A DNA stretch of 64,000 nt, taken from positions 248,001-312,000 of the forward strand of contig BGKB01000076.1 of the NCBI GenBank assembly GCA_003116975.1. Direction: 5' to 3'. Positions within the stretch are counted from its first letter, which is position 1. Each line of letters opens with the position of its first letter. This stretch comes from Aurantiochytrium sp. KH105. Lineage: Eukaryota > Sar > Bigyra > Thraustochytrida > Thraustochytriidae. Of the stretch, positions 16,578 to 26,788 are shown in pieces. The notes under the pieces were generated by a model, which saw only the letters and a list, made by a program, of their open reading frames with translations, was not told the origin of the DNA and ran no database searches. The position numbers and the translations under genes were made by a program.

Positions 16578-17879
16578 TCAGCGCAGACCTCCAGAATGAG
16601 CGCCACCTGGGCTGCTCAGAGGACCGGTCTGATAGCGATATCGAGAGGGCGCCCGAGCAAGCTCACTCCGCGCGGGCCTCTGCAAACGCTGTTTTTTGAG
16701 AGCAAGCGACGATGACTTGTTTGCACCTCCTGCACTCGACGCCAGCGCAGAAGTTGACGCACGTCTGCTCAAGCCTGCTACTGACGCTGCTGAAGTCCTG
16801 CGTTGCTCCTCGTAGCGGTCTTGACCAAACTGCTGTCCGCTCGAAGTAGAGGCTTCTCCATTCCGTGTCCCATCATCGTCTTGCTCGGGCTCCGAGTCCG
16901 AGTCCGAGTCCGAGTCCGAATCAGAGTCCGAATCAGACTCCGAGTCGATGCCAACCTTGGGTCTCGATTCCTCGTCGTCAGAATCTGCCATGGGAGCAAG
17001 GTCGCAGATCTTTTCCTCGCTTACAGATGAACTGCTGGCGGCGTTGCTGACCGAGAAAGACCCTGATGAAGGAATCAAGGACGACGCAGCGACTTCCTCG
17101 CCGTCTCTCATCTCGACGTCTTGGTCTTCGCGTTTCTCCTCACAGTCCTCGACCTTTTTCTCCTCTGCATTATCGACCTTTTCCTCATCCATCTTAGCCT
17201 CTGCCACGGTCTTGTCCTCTGCATCGTCCTGATCATCGTCGTCGCTGTTGCTATCTTCATCATCAAATACGCTTGGTTTCGACGCAGGCGGCGTTGGAAT
17301 TGCGCTCATGCGCTCCATGCGCCGGATCGCCTCCAGCCTGGGCATGATGCCTGCAAGATCAAGATCGGGACGGTCTGTATACAGGTCAACCTTCTCGTGC
17401 AGCGTGAGGCGCCGGGGCGGGCCCAAAGGACCGCCCATCCTGCGCAAGCGACGATTTACATAGGGGGAAAACGATTGCGTCGACGCCTGAATAGATCCAG
17501 CTTGCTGCTGGGCATGTTTGCGCGCATTGTACGCTTCGTCCACGGCCTGAGCCCACTGAAGTCGGCGTTCGCTGCCGTCTGGTTTAGTTCGCTTTTGCGA
17601 GGAGGATCCATTGCCAAGTCGGAGCGGAAACGATTTACTAAGACGGCCCGTCAGTGCCGCGCTGCGCGGCGGTCTACATTCGCTCGTGGGTACCAATACA
17701 CTCTCGCACTTGCTCTTCCAGTCGCCTGTCGCGACGATGGTCTTGCAGTCTTTGGCACTTGAAGAACCTGCGCTACTAAAGATGCCATGATTTCCCGCGC
17801 TCTCCCCGTTGCCGCATTTGCGAAAGGCGGCGTTCACCGTACTGATGAGACGCATTTCACTCGAAGACGATTCGCTCAT
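16578..17879 (-). CDS. Acidic Ser/Asp-repeat protein of unknown function
   Basis: The 433-residue protein has no recognised domain. A semi-ordered block (about residues 105-200) includes SPYVNRRLRRMGGPLGPPRR and TLHEKVDLYTDRPDLDLAGI and may be the conserved core. It is followed by an Asp/Glu-rich region, an (SD)n array at about 316-330 encoded by a TCNGAN repeat (16895-16955), and a basic, Ser-rich C-terminus. Such SD arrays are classic casein kinase 2 targets and are common in nuclear proteins. The start at 17879-17877 (MSESSSSEMR) is the only Met in a suitable place. The role is unknown. Confidence 0.65.
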   Translation of the reverse strand: MSESSSSEMRLISTVNAAFRKCGNGESAGNHGIFSSAGSSSAKDCKTIVATGDWKSKCESVLVPTSECRPPRSAALTGRLSKSFPLRLGNGSSSQKRTKPDGSERRLQWAQAVDEAYNARKHAQQQAGSIQASTQSFSPYVNRRLRRMGGPLGPPRRLTLHEKVDLYTDRPDLDLAGIMPRLEAIRRMERMSAIPTPPASKPSVFDDEDSNSDDDDQDDAEDKTVAEAKMDEEKVDNAEEKKVEDCEEKREDQDVEMRDGEEVAASSLIPSSGSFSVSNAASSSSVSEEKICDLAPMADSDDEESRPKVGIDSESDSDSDSDSDSDSDSEPEQDDDGTRNGEASTSSGQQFGQDRYEEQRRTSAASVAGLSRRASTSALASSAGGANKSSSLALKKQRLQRPARSELARAPSRYRYQTGPLSSPGGAHSGGLR

Positions 17880-19833
17880 TGTATTGTTAATCTTGCTCGC
17901 TGACTCGCTGGCTCACTTGCACACGCGGAAATACGTCAGATGAATCGAACGATATTGGAAAACACGCGCGCACACACACACAAGTGTCTTTTTATTCGTC
18001 TTCACTCGACTGTCAACGGGTCGCCCTGCGCTCGGCTTGTCGTACACGCACACACACGCACGCACGTATGCACGCGCACAGAATTCCCTCGCTGGTATGC
18101 TCGGTCCACTTTGCGCGTGGTTGCTGACTTGCTTGCTCGCTGCTCTTGCTCGTTCCTCTCCAGCGTGCAAGGTCGGTCCTCAGATCGCACCCTGCCTCTG
18201 CCCGTGCCCTCGCGCGAGATAGATTTATGTTTGGTCGCAATTTTCGAATGGGAAAAGAATGGAGTCCCTTCCTTGTGCCAGAATCCGACGACGAGATCGC
18301 CGGCCTAGGTCTCCACGATTACCGACTCTCTTTTAGACCAAGCGCCCGCCGCCACGCTCTGCTGAAGCGAGTTCGCGCCCGGATTTCCAAGCCTGGCTTC
18401 CTGTTTGCCTGCCCGGCCGGCCGCGGCCCTCGAGCAAAGAGCTCCACTCAACGCATGCATGCATGCATGCATCCATGCGGGAGCGCGCATGCCTCCATAG
18501 CGCACACCGTTTTCGTCCCCTCCCACGGCCTCTTCGGATGGAAAACTATCCGGTGGCGGAACTTCGGCGCGGATCGGCGCCGAATGTCTCCCGAAGAAGA
18601 GCCTCTCTTTTCCGGCGCCTTGGAGCGCCGAACTGACGCTTGCCCTAGTTTCCGGACAGTGTCCACGTCGCGGCGGTGTTTTTAGGCCGTTTTATGGGCG
18701 CCGAAGAAGAGACCTAAACAGGCGACGCGGCCGCCCCGTGCAACCAAGTGGAAAGTAGAAAAGATTGACTTGTAAGGGCCGCAAGGCCGACTGGACAGGC
18801 CGGCCGCCAAGTCAAACTCCGCAAAAGAAAAAGAATGAAGAACAACCTCTTTTTTTTTTTTTTTTTTTCCTCGAGGCTTCTTCTTCTTCAAGTTCGTCAT
18901 TCATGTTCTTGTTCATTTTCATCATTTGCAACTTCTTCAATTTCTTCGAATTCTTCAGATTCTTCATCCTTTTGCCTCGAAGTTTGCTTTCTCGTGCTGG
19001 TTCCTCTTCTTGATTTCCAGCCATGTTTGTGCGTTTCTTTCCTTGTTTGTGTTTGTCGAAGTTCAAGTTCAAGAAGAAGAAGTTCATCTTGGCTTCTCTT
19101 GTTCCTTTGTCTGTTTCTTTTGTTTCTTTCTTTGTTTGTCGGGGCGCCGCTTTCTTTCTCTCCAAAACCAACTGCCGGCCGAAAGGAAGGGCCGCGTCCC
19201 GACGCACGCGAAGACCGCCCCGCACGGAGCGCGCGCGCACGCCTAAAAGGCACGCACGGAACCTCGTTGGATCGAGCGGCCCCGCCCCGCGCGGCCGGAG
19301 CGAGCTCGCTCGTCAGGGCCTTGCAAAGCTCGCTCGGATCGTATTCGATCTCGACGCAGAGCTGAGCTGGAGGGAGCCCAAGAGCTTCGCTCACTCGTCG
19401 CTCTCTCGCCCCTCGCTTGCCACACGCGCACGCTTTTTGGCGCAAGACGCGGGCTTAGCAAGGCTCAAGCACGCAGTCGCTCGTGCTGCCCCGGCCAAAG
19501 AGTGCTCGGAGCGGTGGAGAAAAGAAGAAGCAGATAGAAAAAAAGATACAACAGCCCCCGACGCGGGTGTCACGCAACGACGACGACTCTCCGAGCGTGC
19601 AGTGCGCGAGGAAAGCCCATCTGAGCTGATTCTGGTCTCCTGAGCGTGGATGCAGGTCCCGCGCGCCGTCAAGGTTCTTGCTCTCGAGATCTGAACGCGG
19701 TTGTTCGATCCTTTGCCAGCGTCGCACGTAGCATTGCCATACTCCGTTTGGCAATTCCAAGCATTACAACGCGACGAACGATTAGGCAGGGAAAAGATCT
19801 CATTGCTTCTCAATCGTTTGACGGTCATTCAAG
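17880..19833. other. 2-kb low-complexity gap
   Basis: No supportable gene is seen. The stretch contains CA-type microsatellites (17971-17982, 18043-18068), a (GCAT)5 array at 18453-18472, a run of 19 T at 18850-18868, then TTC-rich pyrimidine sequence to about 19140. GC-rich sequence follows and is probably the promoter and leader of the cold-shock gene. Some non-coding leader introns may lie here, but I cannot place them. Confidence 0.55.
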
Positions 19834-22800
19834 ATGGACTGGGCTGACGAAGTCGAAGAGGACGGGACCTTTGTGCCCAACGATGAGGATGCCGAGGCTC
19901 TCAAGGTCGCCGCCGAGCTAGAGGAGGAACGTCGCAAAAAGGAGGCTGCTGCACCTGCTCCGCCCCCTCAACCCAAACCATCCGCCCCGCCGCCTCAACA
20001 AATCAAAAATCCACCGAAGCAGAACCCTTGGGGACCGCGTCCTCCGATGCCTGGAGGTGGTGGTCTTGGTGGTGGCGGAGGTGGTCTTGGCGGCGCTGGA
20101 GCCGGTGGACTTGGCCCGAGTGCAGCCGCCGGAGGCGGAGCTGCTTCATCTCGCTGGAAGAACCACATGAAGAATCATGATGAGGCCATGGCAAAAAAGC
20201 GCGAACGTGATCGTGTCGAACTCGAGGCCAAGCTTGTGGCACGCGCCACGGCAGATACCCCGGGTGGCCCGGATTGGCGTGGAGCACCTGCTCCCGAACC
20301 GCCTCCTGCCCCCATGCAGGGTGGCCTTGCCGGAATGGCCCCGGGCCCACGCGGTCCGCCCATGCCAGTCGGAGGGCCTCCTCGGCCTCCGCCTGCAGTG
20401 GTGGATCCCACGCCAAGCGGAAGCTGGCGGTCTGCACCCCCCGCGAGACCACCAGCCCCACCTGCCACGACGGGGCGTGGACCTCCTGTAGCCTCTGCAC
20501 CCTCGGATGGAACGTGGGACCGTCGTGCACCGGGTCAAGGGCCGCCTACTGGCCCAGGGCAAGGTCAAGGACCGCCGTCCGCACCAGCAGCCAAGAGTGC
20601 GCCTGTGCCGCCAAAGCAGCCCTCATCGGCACCGGCACCAGCACCAACACCGGCGCCGGCTTCCACCAATGCGGACGCGAACACGAATGCGAACCCTCCA
20701 AAGCCACCAGCTAATGCGGCACCTGCGCCTGCACCTTCTGTTGCGCCTGCGCGGGCCCCTCCGGCGCAGAGTGCACCTGCCGTTAATGCGAATCCGGATC
20801 CTAAAGCTCCGCAGGGACCGCGTGTGCCTCCAGCTGCTGCTTCGGGTAAGGGTCCTAGCAAATCTGCAGCGCGTGAATCACAGCCCCCTACTGCTGCTCC
20901 GTCGTCTCGCCCTCCTCCTCCTCCTTCTTCCTCTGGGCCACAAAATGCGCGGGGCCCTCGAGGGGCGCCACCTCCTGCGGCGCAAGGTGGATTTCGTCGT
21001 CAGGGTATGGCCGGGGACGGCTGTAATGGCCAGCGGTCTGCAAAAGCTTCGCCATCGTACGGAATTATTGCCGCGCTCAAGGAAAGGTTTGGCTTTATCA
21101 AAATGCTCTCTGCGCAACAAGATTCTGACGTGTTCTTCCACTTTGACGAGGCAGCCAAGTTCGGATTCGACCCCAGTAAAGCTTCCGTCGGCGACGAGGT
21201 CGAATTTGAGCTCATGCCGGGCCGCTCGGGCAAACTCAACGCAACGCGAGTCAAAATCCTGGAAAAGGGCATGATTCCTTATGACAAGGTCGTCGACGGC
21301 AAATCTGGCCTCGTTGGCGTCGTTGTCACCGAGACCATGCGGCCGCATGCACAGCCTCGCCGTCAAGGTTCCTTTTACAACCGAGGCGGACCGAACGGCT
21401 TCAATGGCGGCGCCGGCGCGGACAATGAATTTCTCGAGGCCCAGGGCAACCCCAAGTACTATTGTGGCCGCATCATGGTACTAAGTGAGGACGAGGTGGC
21501 TAATTTGCGTGAAATTGTTCCCGACAATGTCTCTGCGGCCGTTCCTGACAATGACAAGGTGTATCAATTTGCCGCGCGCGGCATGTTCAAGAAGCCAGCA
21601 GCAGGCGACAAGGACAAGGCCGGTGCTGACACTGCCAGCAAGGCAGGCGATGACGCAAGTAGTACGACGAGTAGTCGCGCCTCGAGCAAGTTTCGTCAGC
21701 CCCGTCGGCACGTGCAGCTGCCCCTGCGCGGGGATATCGTCAAGTTTGACGTGGGCCAGGAGATGGGCTCCGACCGCATGCACGCCATTAATATCACCAT
21801 TGTTAAAACCGCTCGCCAGCGCGCCCAAGGTCTGATCGAGGCCGCTTTGGCCGCTCCGGATCTCAAGCGCCAGCGCGGTCGTGTGAGCGGCCTCGCGGCT
21901 GTGCCCAAATGGACCCCGCATGCGCAGGGCACCATCGAAGCCGAGGACGACGACGAACCCATCACCTTTACGTATCGGGACTTGCCAGAAAAGTTTCATC
22001 TCAAGGGTACCCGGTCCTCGAACGCCGACAAAGCGGACAAGGCCGCGGCCAAGGAAAAAGAAAAGCGTTTTGGCGCTTCGGACTGGCGCCAGGACGCAGA
22101 GGCCGAGGCTGCCGCCCGTGATTCGACGCTTCGGGTCGGGACAGAGTTCGAATTTACCGTCATTACGGACCCATTTGATGCGAACCGAAAGATTGCTGTC
22201 AAAATGGAAGCTCTTCCCGCTGGAAGCATCAAGCTCGAGGATCTCATTCAAGAAAAGGCTAGTGCCGAGTTGCTTAGTTTGCAGCGTAAAAAGGTTGACA
22301 TGAGCGACACGGCAAGTCAGCACAGCGCAGGGAGCAGCCACCGCCGTGGCGGCGGCGGATCGCACGAAGCTCGTGCCCTCGTAGGCAAGCTTCGCTTTCT
22401 CGATTCCCTTGATGGCCTCGGCGACGACCAGAAAGAAGTCACTTTCACCACGGAGAACATGATCACGCATGGGCCGCGCATGATCCCTGGAGACAAACTT
22501 TCGGTCGATGTCTGGCGCGTCAAGCGCTCCGGAACGATTCGGTGCCAGAACATTCAGCTCGTCGAACCCTCCGAGGAGGCGGAACGCGCCAAGGCGGGGG
22601 CAACGGCCGCCTTTGAAGGCAAATTGAAACGCGAGTCTGGCGTCGTGGCCAGTCTGCGCGCGCAGTCAGGCTTTGGCTTCATCGACTGTTTTGATCGCCC
22701 CGGGCAGGTCTTCTTCCCGATCAAGGAAGTTATCTCGGATCGTTCCAACGACGACGATGACGTCGTGACTGGCGGTGGCCCCGGTGGAGCGCCTGCGAAT

Positions 22801-25635
22801 TCCCCATTCGCGGGTCGGCGCCCCCCTCGCAACGATGTTATCCGGGAAGGCCAGCCCGTGTCATTCGAGTACGTGGTTGAATTGGCCCCCAACGGCGGTG
22901 GGCACCGTTCTGTGGCTATTCGCGTTTTCAAGCTCGCCAAGCTCGAGCGCGAGATTGTCTTGCAGGATGAGGTCGAAGGTGTCGTTGTCAAGGTGCCCCA
23001 CCGACCAACCGCGAGTCGCGGCGGATACGGCTCGCGTGGTCGTGGTGGACAGCATGGTGGGAGCGGCGGCCGGGAAGAGTTTGGCTCGATCCAGTGCGTC
23101 CCCACGGCTCTTGTGGCGTCGAGGCTTTTTGACACGCTTGCCAAGCTTGCCCGAGAAGATCTCTACATTGGCGAGGGCAGCAACCGGTCCCGAGCAACTG
23201 CCGTGGAGGTGATTGCGGAAAACCCGCTTGCGTCCAAGTCCAAGCGAGGCAAGGGCGGTGCCGGATCGCGCAGGGCGAGCAACAAGAGCAACACATCGCA
23301 GTCGAAATCATCGACTTCAGCGGCTGCGGACGCGGCGGCGACCTCAACAACGTTCTCCTTGCAGGTTACCCAGAACGAAGAGCGCTTTCTTCGCGAGTAT
23401 TGCCACTGGCTTGGCCTCTTTTGCGACTTTAAGTCGGCGCAGCTCGACAAGACCGGCAACGAGCCGCGCATAACGATTGTGCGTAAAAAGGCTTCTAAGC
23501 AGGCCGGTTCTGCCAAGAACAAGGCCAAGGGCAAAAGTGCCGCGGCTGAGACTTCCTCCTCTGCAAATGACAAGGAGAAAGAGAGCGCCGCTGCTGGCGA
23601 GGACAAGGCCCTCAAGGCGGCCGCCTCTGAGACCACTACAAGCGAAGAGTCAAAGGAGGCGTCCGAAACAGCCGAGGTCCTTATGAATGTGAGCTTTCCC
23701 ATGGCTGCCATCGCTGACAAGCGCCCTCCCAAGGCGGGCGACAAAGTTCGCTTCCGTTTGTGTCTCGACAAGCGGTACTCGCGACATGTGGCACAAGACG
23801 TACGTGTGATCGAAAGGGTGAAGCGCGAGATTGTTCACAAACCGCGCCGGCCAAACTCCGAGACGGGTATTGTTGCCCATGTGCATGGCCAGGGTTACGG
23901 CTTTGTGCAAAGCGTTGATCGTCCGGAGCGACTCTTTTTCCACATCGGTGAATGCGAGGATGATGAGTTTCGCTCACGCATCGAGGCTGGTGATGAAGTC
24001 GAATACATTTTCCAAAACGCTTCGCGTGGGGGCAAGGCCACCAAGATCCGGCCGCTGCCCGCCGGTTCGATTGTCATTGACGAGCCTGTCCTCGACCCAG
24101 AAACAGGCAAGCAACGTGTATACAAGGGCGTGATTATCCAAGAGCCAAAGAGCAAGGCAGACCCTCGCTTTGGTCAGCGTGGCGGGCCCGGCGGCAATGC
24201 TGCCGGGGGTAACGCTGCCGTCAACACACGTCCCTCTGACCACCCTCGAGCTATGCGCATTGCCATGATTCATGTACCTTTCGCAATGATGGGCCGTGTT
24301 CTCGACGCCTCGTCCGTGGCCGACCCCAAGGCGTTGGTCGATGGGGCTGCCGACACGCTCGACTGGCGACGCACCAACGAGCTCAGCAAGCAGCACAAGG
24401 CCTTTGCTGACGATCAGGATCGCCGCACGTGGGCTGTTGATGACGACATGTCGAAACCTGAACTCGAAGAACTCGAGACCCTCGCACACAAGGAACGCTT
24501 TGTGACGGCTTGGGCTGGTGACAAGCTCCTCATTGCCAAATCCAAGGACGAACTCGAAACCCTGCGTGGTGAAGTGGGCGGCGAGACCTCAAAGGAAGAC
24601 GAGGAGGGTGACGAGAAGAAGGAAAAGGAAAAGGAAGATGCTGCCGAGGCCAAGGAGACCGAGAAGGCGTCGACTGATAAGGATGATGACGCGCAAGACT
24701 CCAACTCTGCGGATGCAGACGAGGAAGCAGGGGATATCGAGGATGCGCCTGCAGTCGCAGCCAGTGCCAAGGCAAGCGCAAAGAAGTCCGGGGAAGATGA
24801 CGAAGCGCAATCCACGAGCAAGTACGTCTTCACCCTCAGCGACGTTGTCCAGGAGGATGCTGCTCAGGAGAATGGAGGCGACAAGAAGAACGAGAATGAT
24901 GGCGACGATAATGAAGAAGACCAACAAGGAGACGAAGAAGATTCTTCGGAAACCAAGTCCAAGCAAAAGCAGCAGAAGCGCCAAAGCACGCGCGTCGCAG
25001 TGGATTGGATGCCTGCAATGGGCGACGAGGTGGAGTTCGTTCTGTGCAAGAACCGCGCATCGGGCAAGGTTCGTGCAACGAAGATTCGTCTCATTTCGGC
25101 TGGAACTAAGACTTCGCGCGGCATCATTGAAGGCACCGTTTCAGGCCGCTTCGGCTTTGTTCGCCCTCTTGTTGCTGGCGAGAGCAGCGATGGTGCAGAC
25201 AATGTCGACGAGTCGTACAAGCCCGGCCTGGGCGGTCGCGACGGTACGATCCGTTTCGATCGATCTGAGATTCGTGACAGTACCGATCTTAATGACGGCG
25301 ACGAGGTTGAGTACACGCTCGTGATCAACTCCAAGACGAAGGAAGCGCGTGCGACGCGCGTGCGTCTCATCAAGAAGGCGCCCGAACCCGAAATTTCTGC
25401 CAGCAACCAGCCGCGTTCCGTTAACAGGGACGCCCTGCGAAAGCTCGGCACCGCTACCAGCGCAGTGGCCGTACAACGTTTCACGCAGGCCAAGGGTCCC
25501 GACGGCACTCGGGGCTTTGCAGCTGGTCGGGGTCGCAACCTTCCTTCGAAACTGCGCGTGACTGCACAGGAGTTCAAGCCAAGCAAGTCTTCAGGCGCTA
25601 GTGACCCCGAGACGGCGGACACCAGCTCTGCATAG
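19834..25635 (+). CDS. UNR/CSDE1-like multi-cold-shock-domain RNA-binding protein
   Basis: The 1933-residue, single-exon protein starts MDWADEVEEDG. Residues 30-400 are disordered and Pro/Ala/Gly-rich. From about 404 it carries cold-shock domains in the alternating canonical/non-canonical order known from animal UNR. Clear canonical ones with RNP1-type FGF[IV] or YGFV are at about 404-472, 932-1036, 1343-1412 and 1763-1848. More divergent ones begin near 488, 680, 848, 1049 and 1430, several holding long Lys/Glu/Ala inserts. That makes about nine in all. The last 29 residues contain SKLRVTAQEFKPS (from 1905), a PAM2-like motif for the MLLE domain of poly(A)-binding protein. UNR proteins control translation and mRNA decay in the cytoplasm. 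At 1933 residues it is more than twice the animal length, mainly through disordered inserts. Confidence 0.88.
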   Translation: MDWADEVEEDGTFVPNDEDAEALKVAAELEEERRKKEAAAPAPPPQPKPSAPPPQQIKNPPKQNPWGPRPPMPGGGGLGGGGGGLGGAGAGGLGPSAAAGGGAASSRWKNHMKNHDEAMAKKRERDRVELEAKLVARATADTPGGPDWRGAPAPEPPPAPMQGGLAGMAPGPRGPPMPVGGPPRPPPAVVDPTPSGSWRSAPPARPPAPPATTGRGPPVASAPSDGTWDRRAPGQGPPTGPGQGQGPPSAPAAKSAPVPPKQPSSAPAPAPTPAPASTNADANTNANPPKPPANAAPAPAPSVAPARAPPAQSAPAVNANPDPKAPQGPRVPPAAASGKGPSKSAARESQPPTAAPSSRPPPPPSSSGPQNARGPRGAPPPAAQGGFRRQGMAGDGCNGQRSAKASPSYGIIAALKERFGFIKMLSAQQDSDVFFHFDEAAKFGFDPSKASVGDEVEFELMPGRSGKLNATRVKILEKGMIPYDKVVDGKSGLVGVVVTETMRPHAQPRRQGSFYNRGGPNGFNGGAGADNEFLEAQGNPKYYCGRIMVLSEDEVANLREIVPDNVSAAVPDNDKVYQFAARGMFKKPAAGDKDKAGADTASKAGDDASSTTSSRASSKFRQPRRHVQLPLRGDIVKFDVGQEMGSDRMHAINITIVKTARQRAQGLIEAALAAPDLKRQRGRVSGLAAVPKWTPHAQGTIEAEDDDEPITFTYRDLPEKFHLKGTRSSNADKADKAAAKEKEKRFGASDWRQDAEAEAAARDSTLRVGTEFEFTVITDPFDANRKIAVKMEALPAGSIKLEDLIQEKASAELLSLQRKKVDMSDTASQHSAGSSHRRGGGGSHEARALVGKLRFLDSLDGLGDDQKEVTFTTENMITHGPRMIPGDKLSVDVWRVKRSGTIRCQNIQLVEPSEEAERAKAGATAAFEGKLKRESGVVASLRAQSGFGFIDCFDRPGQVFFPIKEVISDRSNDDDDVVTGGGPGGAPANSPFAGRRPPRNDVIREGQPVSFEYVVELAPNGGGHRSVAIRVFKLAKLEREIVLQDEVEGVVVKVPHRPTASRGGYGSRGRGGQHGGSGGREEFGSIQCVPTALVASRLFDTLAKLAREDLYIGEGSNRSRATAVEVIAENPLASKSKRGKGGAGSRRASNKSNTSQSKSSTSAAADAAATSTTFSLQVTQNEERFLREYCHWLGLFCDFKSAQLDKTGNEPRITIVRKKASKQAGSAKNKAKGKSAAAETSSSANDKEKESAAAGEDKALKAAASETTTSEESKEASETAEVLMNVSFPMAAIADKRPPKAGDKVRFRLCLDKRYSRHVAQDVRVIERVKREIVHKPRRPNSETGIVAHVHGQGYGFVQSVDRPERLFFHIGECEDDEFRSRIEAGDEVEYIFQNASRGGKATKIRPLPAGSIVIDEPVLDPETGKQRVYKGVIIQEPKSKADPRFGQRGGPGGNAAGGNAAVNTRPSDHPRAMRIAMIHVPFAMMGRVLDASSVADPKALVDGAADTLDWRRTNELSKQHKAFADDQDRRTWAVDDDMSKPELEELETLAHKERFVTAWAGDKLLIAKSKDELETLRGEVGGETSKEDEEGDEKKEKEKEDAAEAKETEKASTDKDDDAQDSNSADADEEAGDIEDAPAVAASAKASAKKSGEDDEAQSTSKYVFTLSDVVQEDAAQENGGDKKNENDGDDNEEDQQGDEEDSSETKSKQKQQKRQSTRVAVDWMPAMGDEVEFVLCKNRASGKVRATKIRLISAGTKTSRGIIEGTVSGRFGFVRPLVAGESSDGADNVDESYKPGLGGRDGTIRFDRSEIRDSTDLNDGDEVEYTLVINSKTKEARATRVRLIKKAPEPEISASNQPRSVNRDALRKLGTATSAVAVQRFTQAKGPDGTRGFAAGRGRNLPSKLRVTAQEFKPSKSSGASDPETADTSSA
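25546..25581 (+). other. PAM2-like motif at the C-terminus of the UNR-like protein
   Basis: The codons read SKLRVTAQEFKP. This fits the PAM2 pattern, in which Leu at position 3, Ala at 7, Glu-Phe at 9-10 and Pro at 12 dock into the MLLE domain of poly(A)-binding protein. The usual Asn after Leu is replaced by Arg. Confidence 0.6.
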
Positions 25636-26788
25636 GCCTACTCTGCAAGATTTCTATCGAAGAAATGAAATGAATGAACATCATACGCTCAAATCAGCCA
25701 AACATCCAGCCAACTAGCTAGTAAGCTATTTTAAAAAAAAAGCCAAAACAAAGCAAACAATTTCGAAGCCTTTGCGTCGAGTGACGAGGCCGACTTCCTT
25801 GGGGTCCCAGCACTATTCACATCATCAAGCCAAAATCAAAGCAAATATGTTGAAGGCCTTTTACGTCACAATCATCATGGAACTGCAGGATCCTCGCAAC
25901 GAGTGAAGAAACCTTTTTCCTTTGAAGCTTCTCATCATCTTCATCATCAAGCCAAAATCAAAGCAAATAAGTCAAGGCCTTTACGTCACAATCATCATGG
26001 AACTGCAAGATCCTCGCGACGAGGGAAGAAACCTTTTTCCTTAGATGCTTCTCATCATCTTCATCATCAAGCCAAAATCAAAGCAAATAAATCCAAGGCC
26101 ATTACATCACAATCATCATGGAACTGCAGGATCCTCGCGACGAGTGAATAAACCTTTTCCCTTAGAAGCTTCTCATCATCTCCATCAACTTTTTGACTCT
26201 GTCGACCTTGCCAAATTCGTGCAAGTTTTGCTAACGTGGACTATGGGACAAATCTATAGTGATATGTACACCACTCTCTCTCTCTCTTTATCCACATCGG
26301 CGGCGGGCGTCGCGCAATCTGGCGAAGAGAAAGTCTCATGGCCACACTAACGGCGTCGCTCACATCATTTTCTCCCTTCTTGCAAGGTCACGCGCTGCCC
26401 TGCCCTGCCCTGCCCTGCCCTGCTCACTTTCCCCCGTAATCCTCACCGACCAACGACGTCGTGGCTTCTCTTGGAATCATCGGGGTGTCCCTGATCATCA
26501 GCCAGAGCAGTCAAGGTGTCGGGCTCCCAGGCCTTCGCTTGTATTGCCGCAAGCTGGCACTGGAGTGCCAAGTCGCGCGGACGCAAACCGCGAACCAAGC
26601 CAAGCGGGTCGGTCCTGCGAGGCGGCGGCTGGGCCTGGCCTCGCAGAGCACCTCTGCGAGGTGGCCTTGCGCGCTCACCCCGTGTCTCCGGGCTGCCTGC
26701 ACGTCGCGGGCCGGCTGGCTGGTGGTGCTTTCGTGCATCGGAGCGATTTTTGGCTGCAATCGTACCCGCAAGCGGGCGCGCGAGCGCC
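25636..26788. other. Gap between UNR-like and cis-prenyltransferase genes
   Basis: This 1.15-kb gap holds three 120-bp repeats (25827-26188), a CT-rich run (about 26270-26290) and a (TGCCC)5 array (26396-26421). The last 250 bp before 26789 are open in the prenyltransferase frame but look like leader. No other gene is supported. Confidence 0.6.
25827..26188. repeat. Three tandem copies of a 120-bp unit
   Basis: The word AAGCCAAAATCAAAGCAAA starts at 25827, 25949 and 26069. Each copy continues through ACGTCACAATCATCATGGAA or a close variant, GATCCTCGCGACGAG and CTTCTCATCATCT. Identity looks above 90% between copies 2 and 3. Short open frames within it are a by-product of the 120-bp (multiple of three) period. 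Confidence 0.9.

Noticed and set aside
18146-18685. 179-codon plus-strand frame in the 2-kb gap
   Set aside because: It runs through a GCAT microsatellite and has no recognisable domain. The part beginning MFGRNFRMGKEW is mildly protein-like, but there is no support for expression.
18897-19445. Glu-rich minus-strand frame
   Set aside because: It is produced by a TTC-rich low-complexity tract. Acidic poly-Glu from pyrimidine runs is expected by chance.
19703-19711. GTTCGATCC, a tRNA B-box-like word
   Set aside because: No A box or cloverleaf can be drawn around it. It lies in the probable leader of the cold-shock gene.
26516-26788. 91-residue N-terminal extension of the cis-prenyltransferase
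   Set aside because: It is Arg/Trp-rich and unlike the family. The ATG at 26789 gives the usual length.
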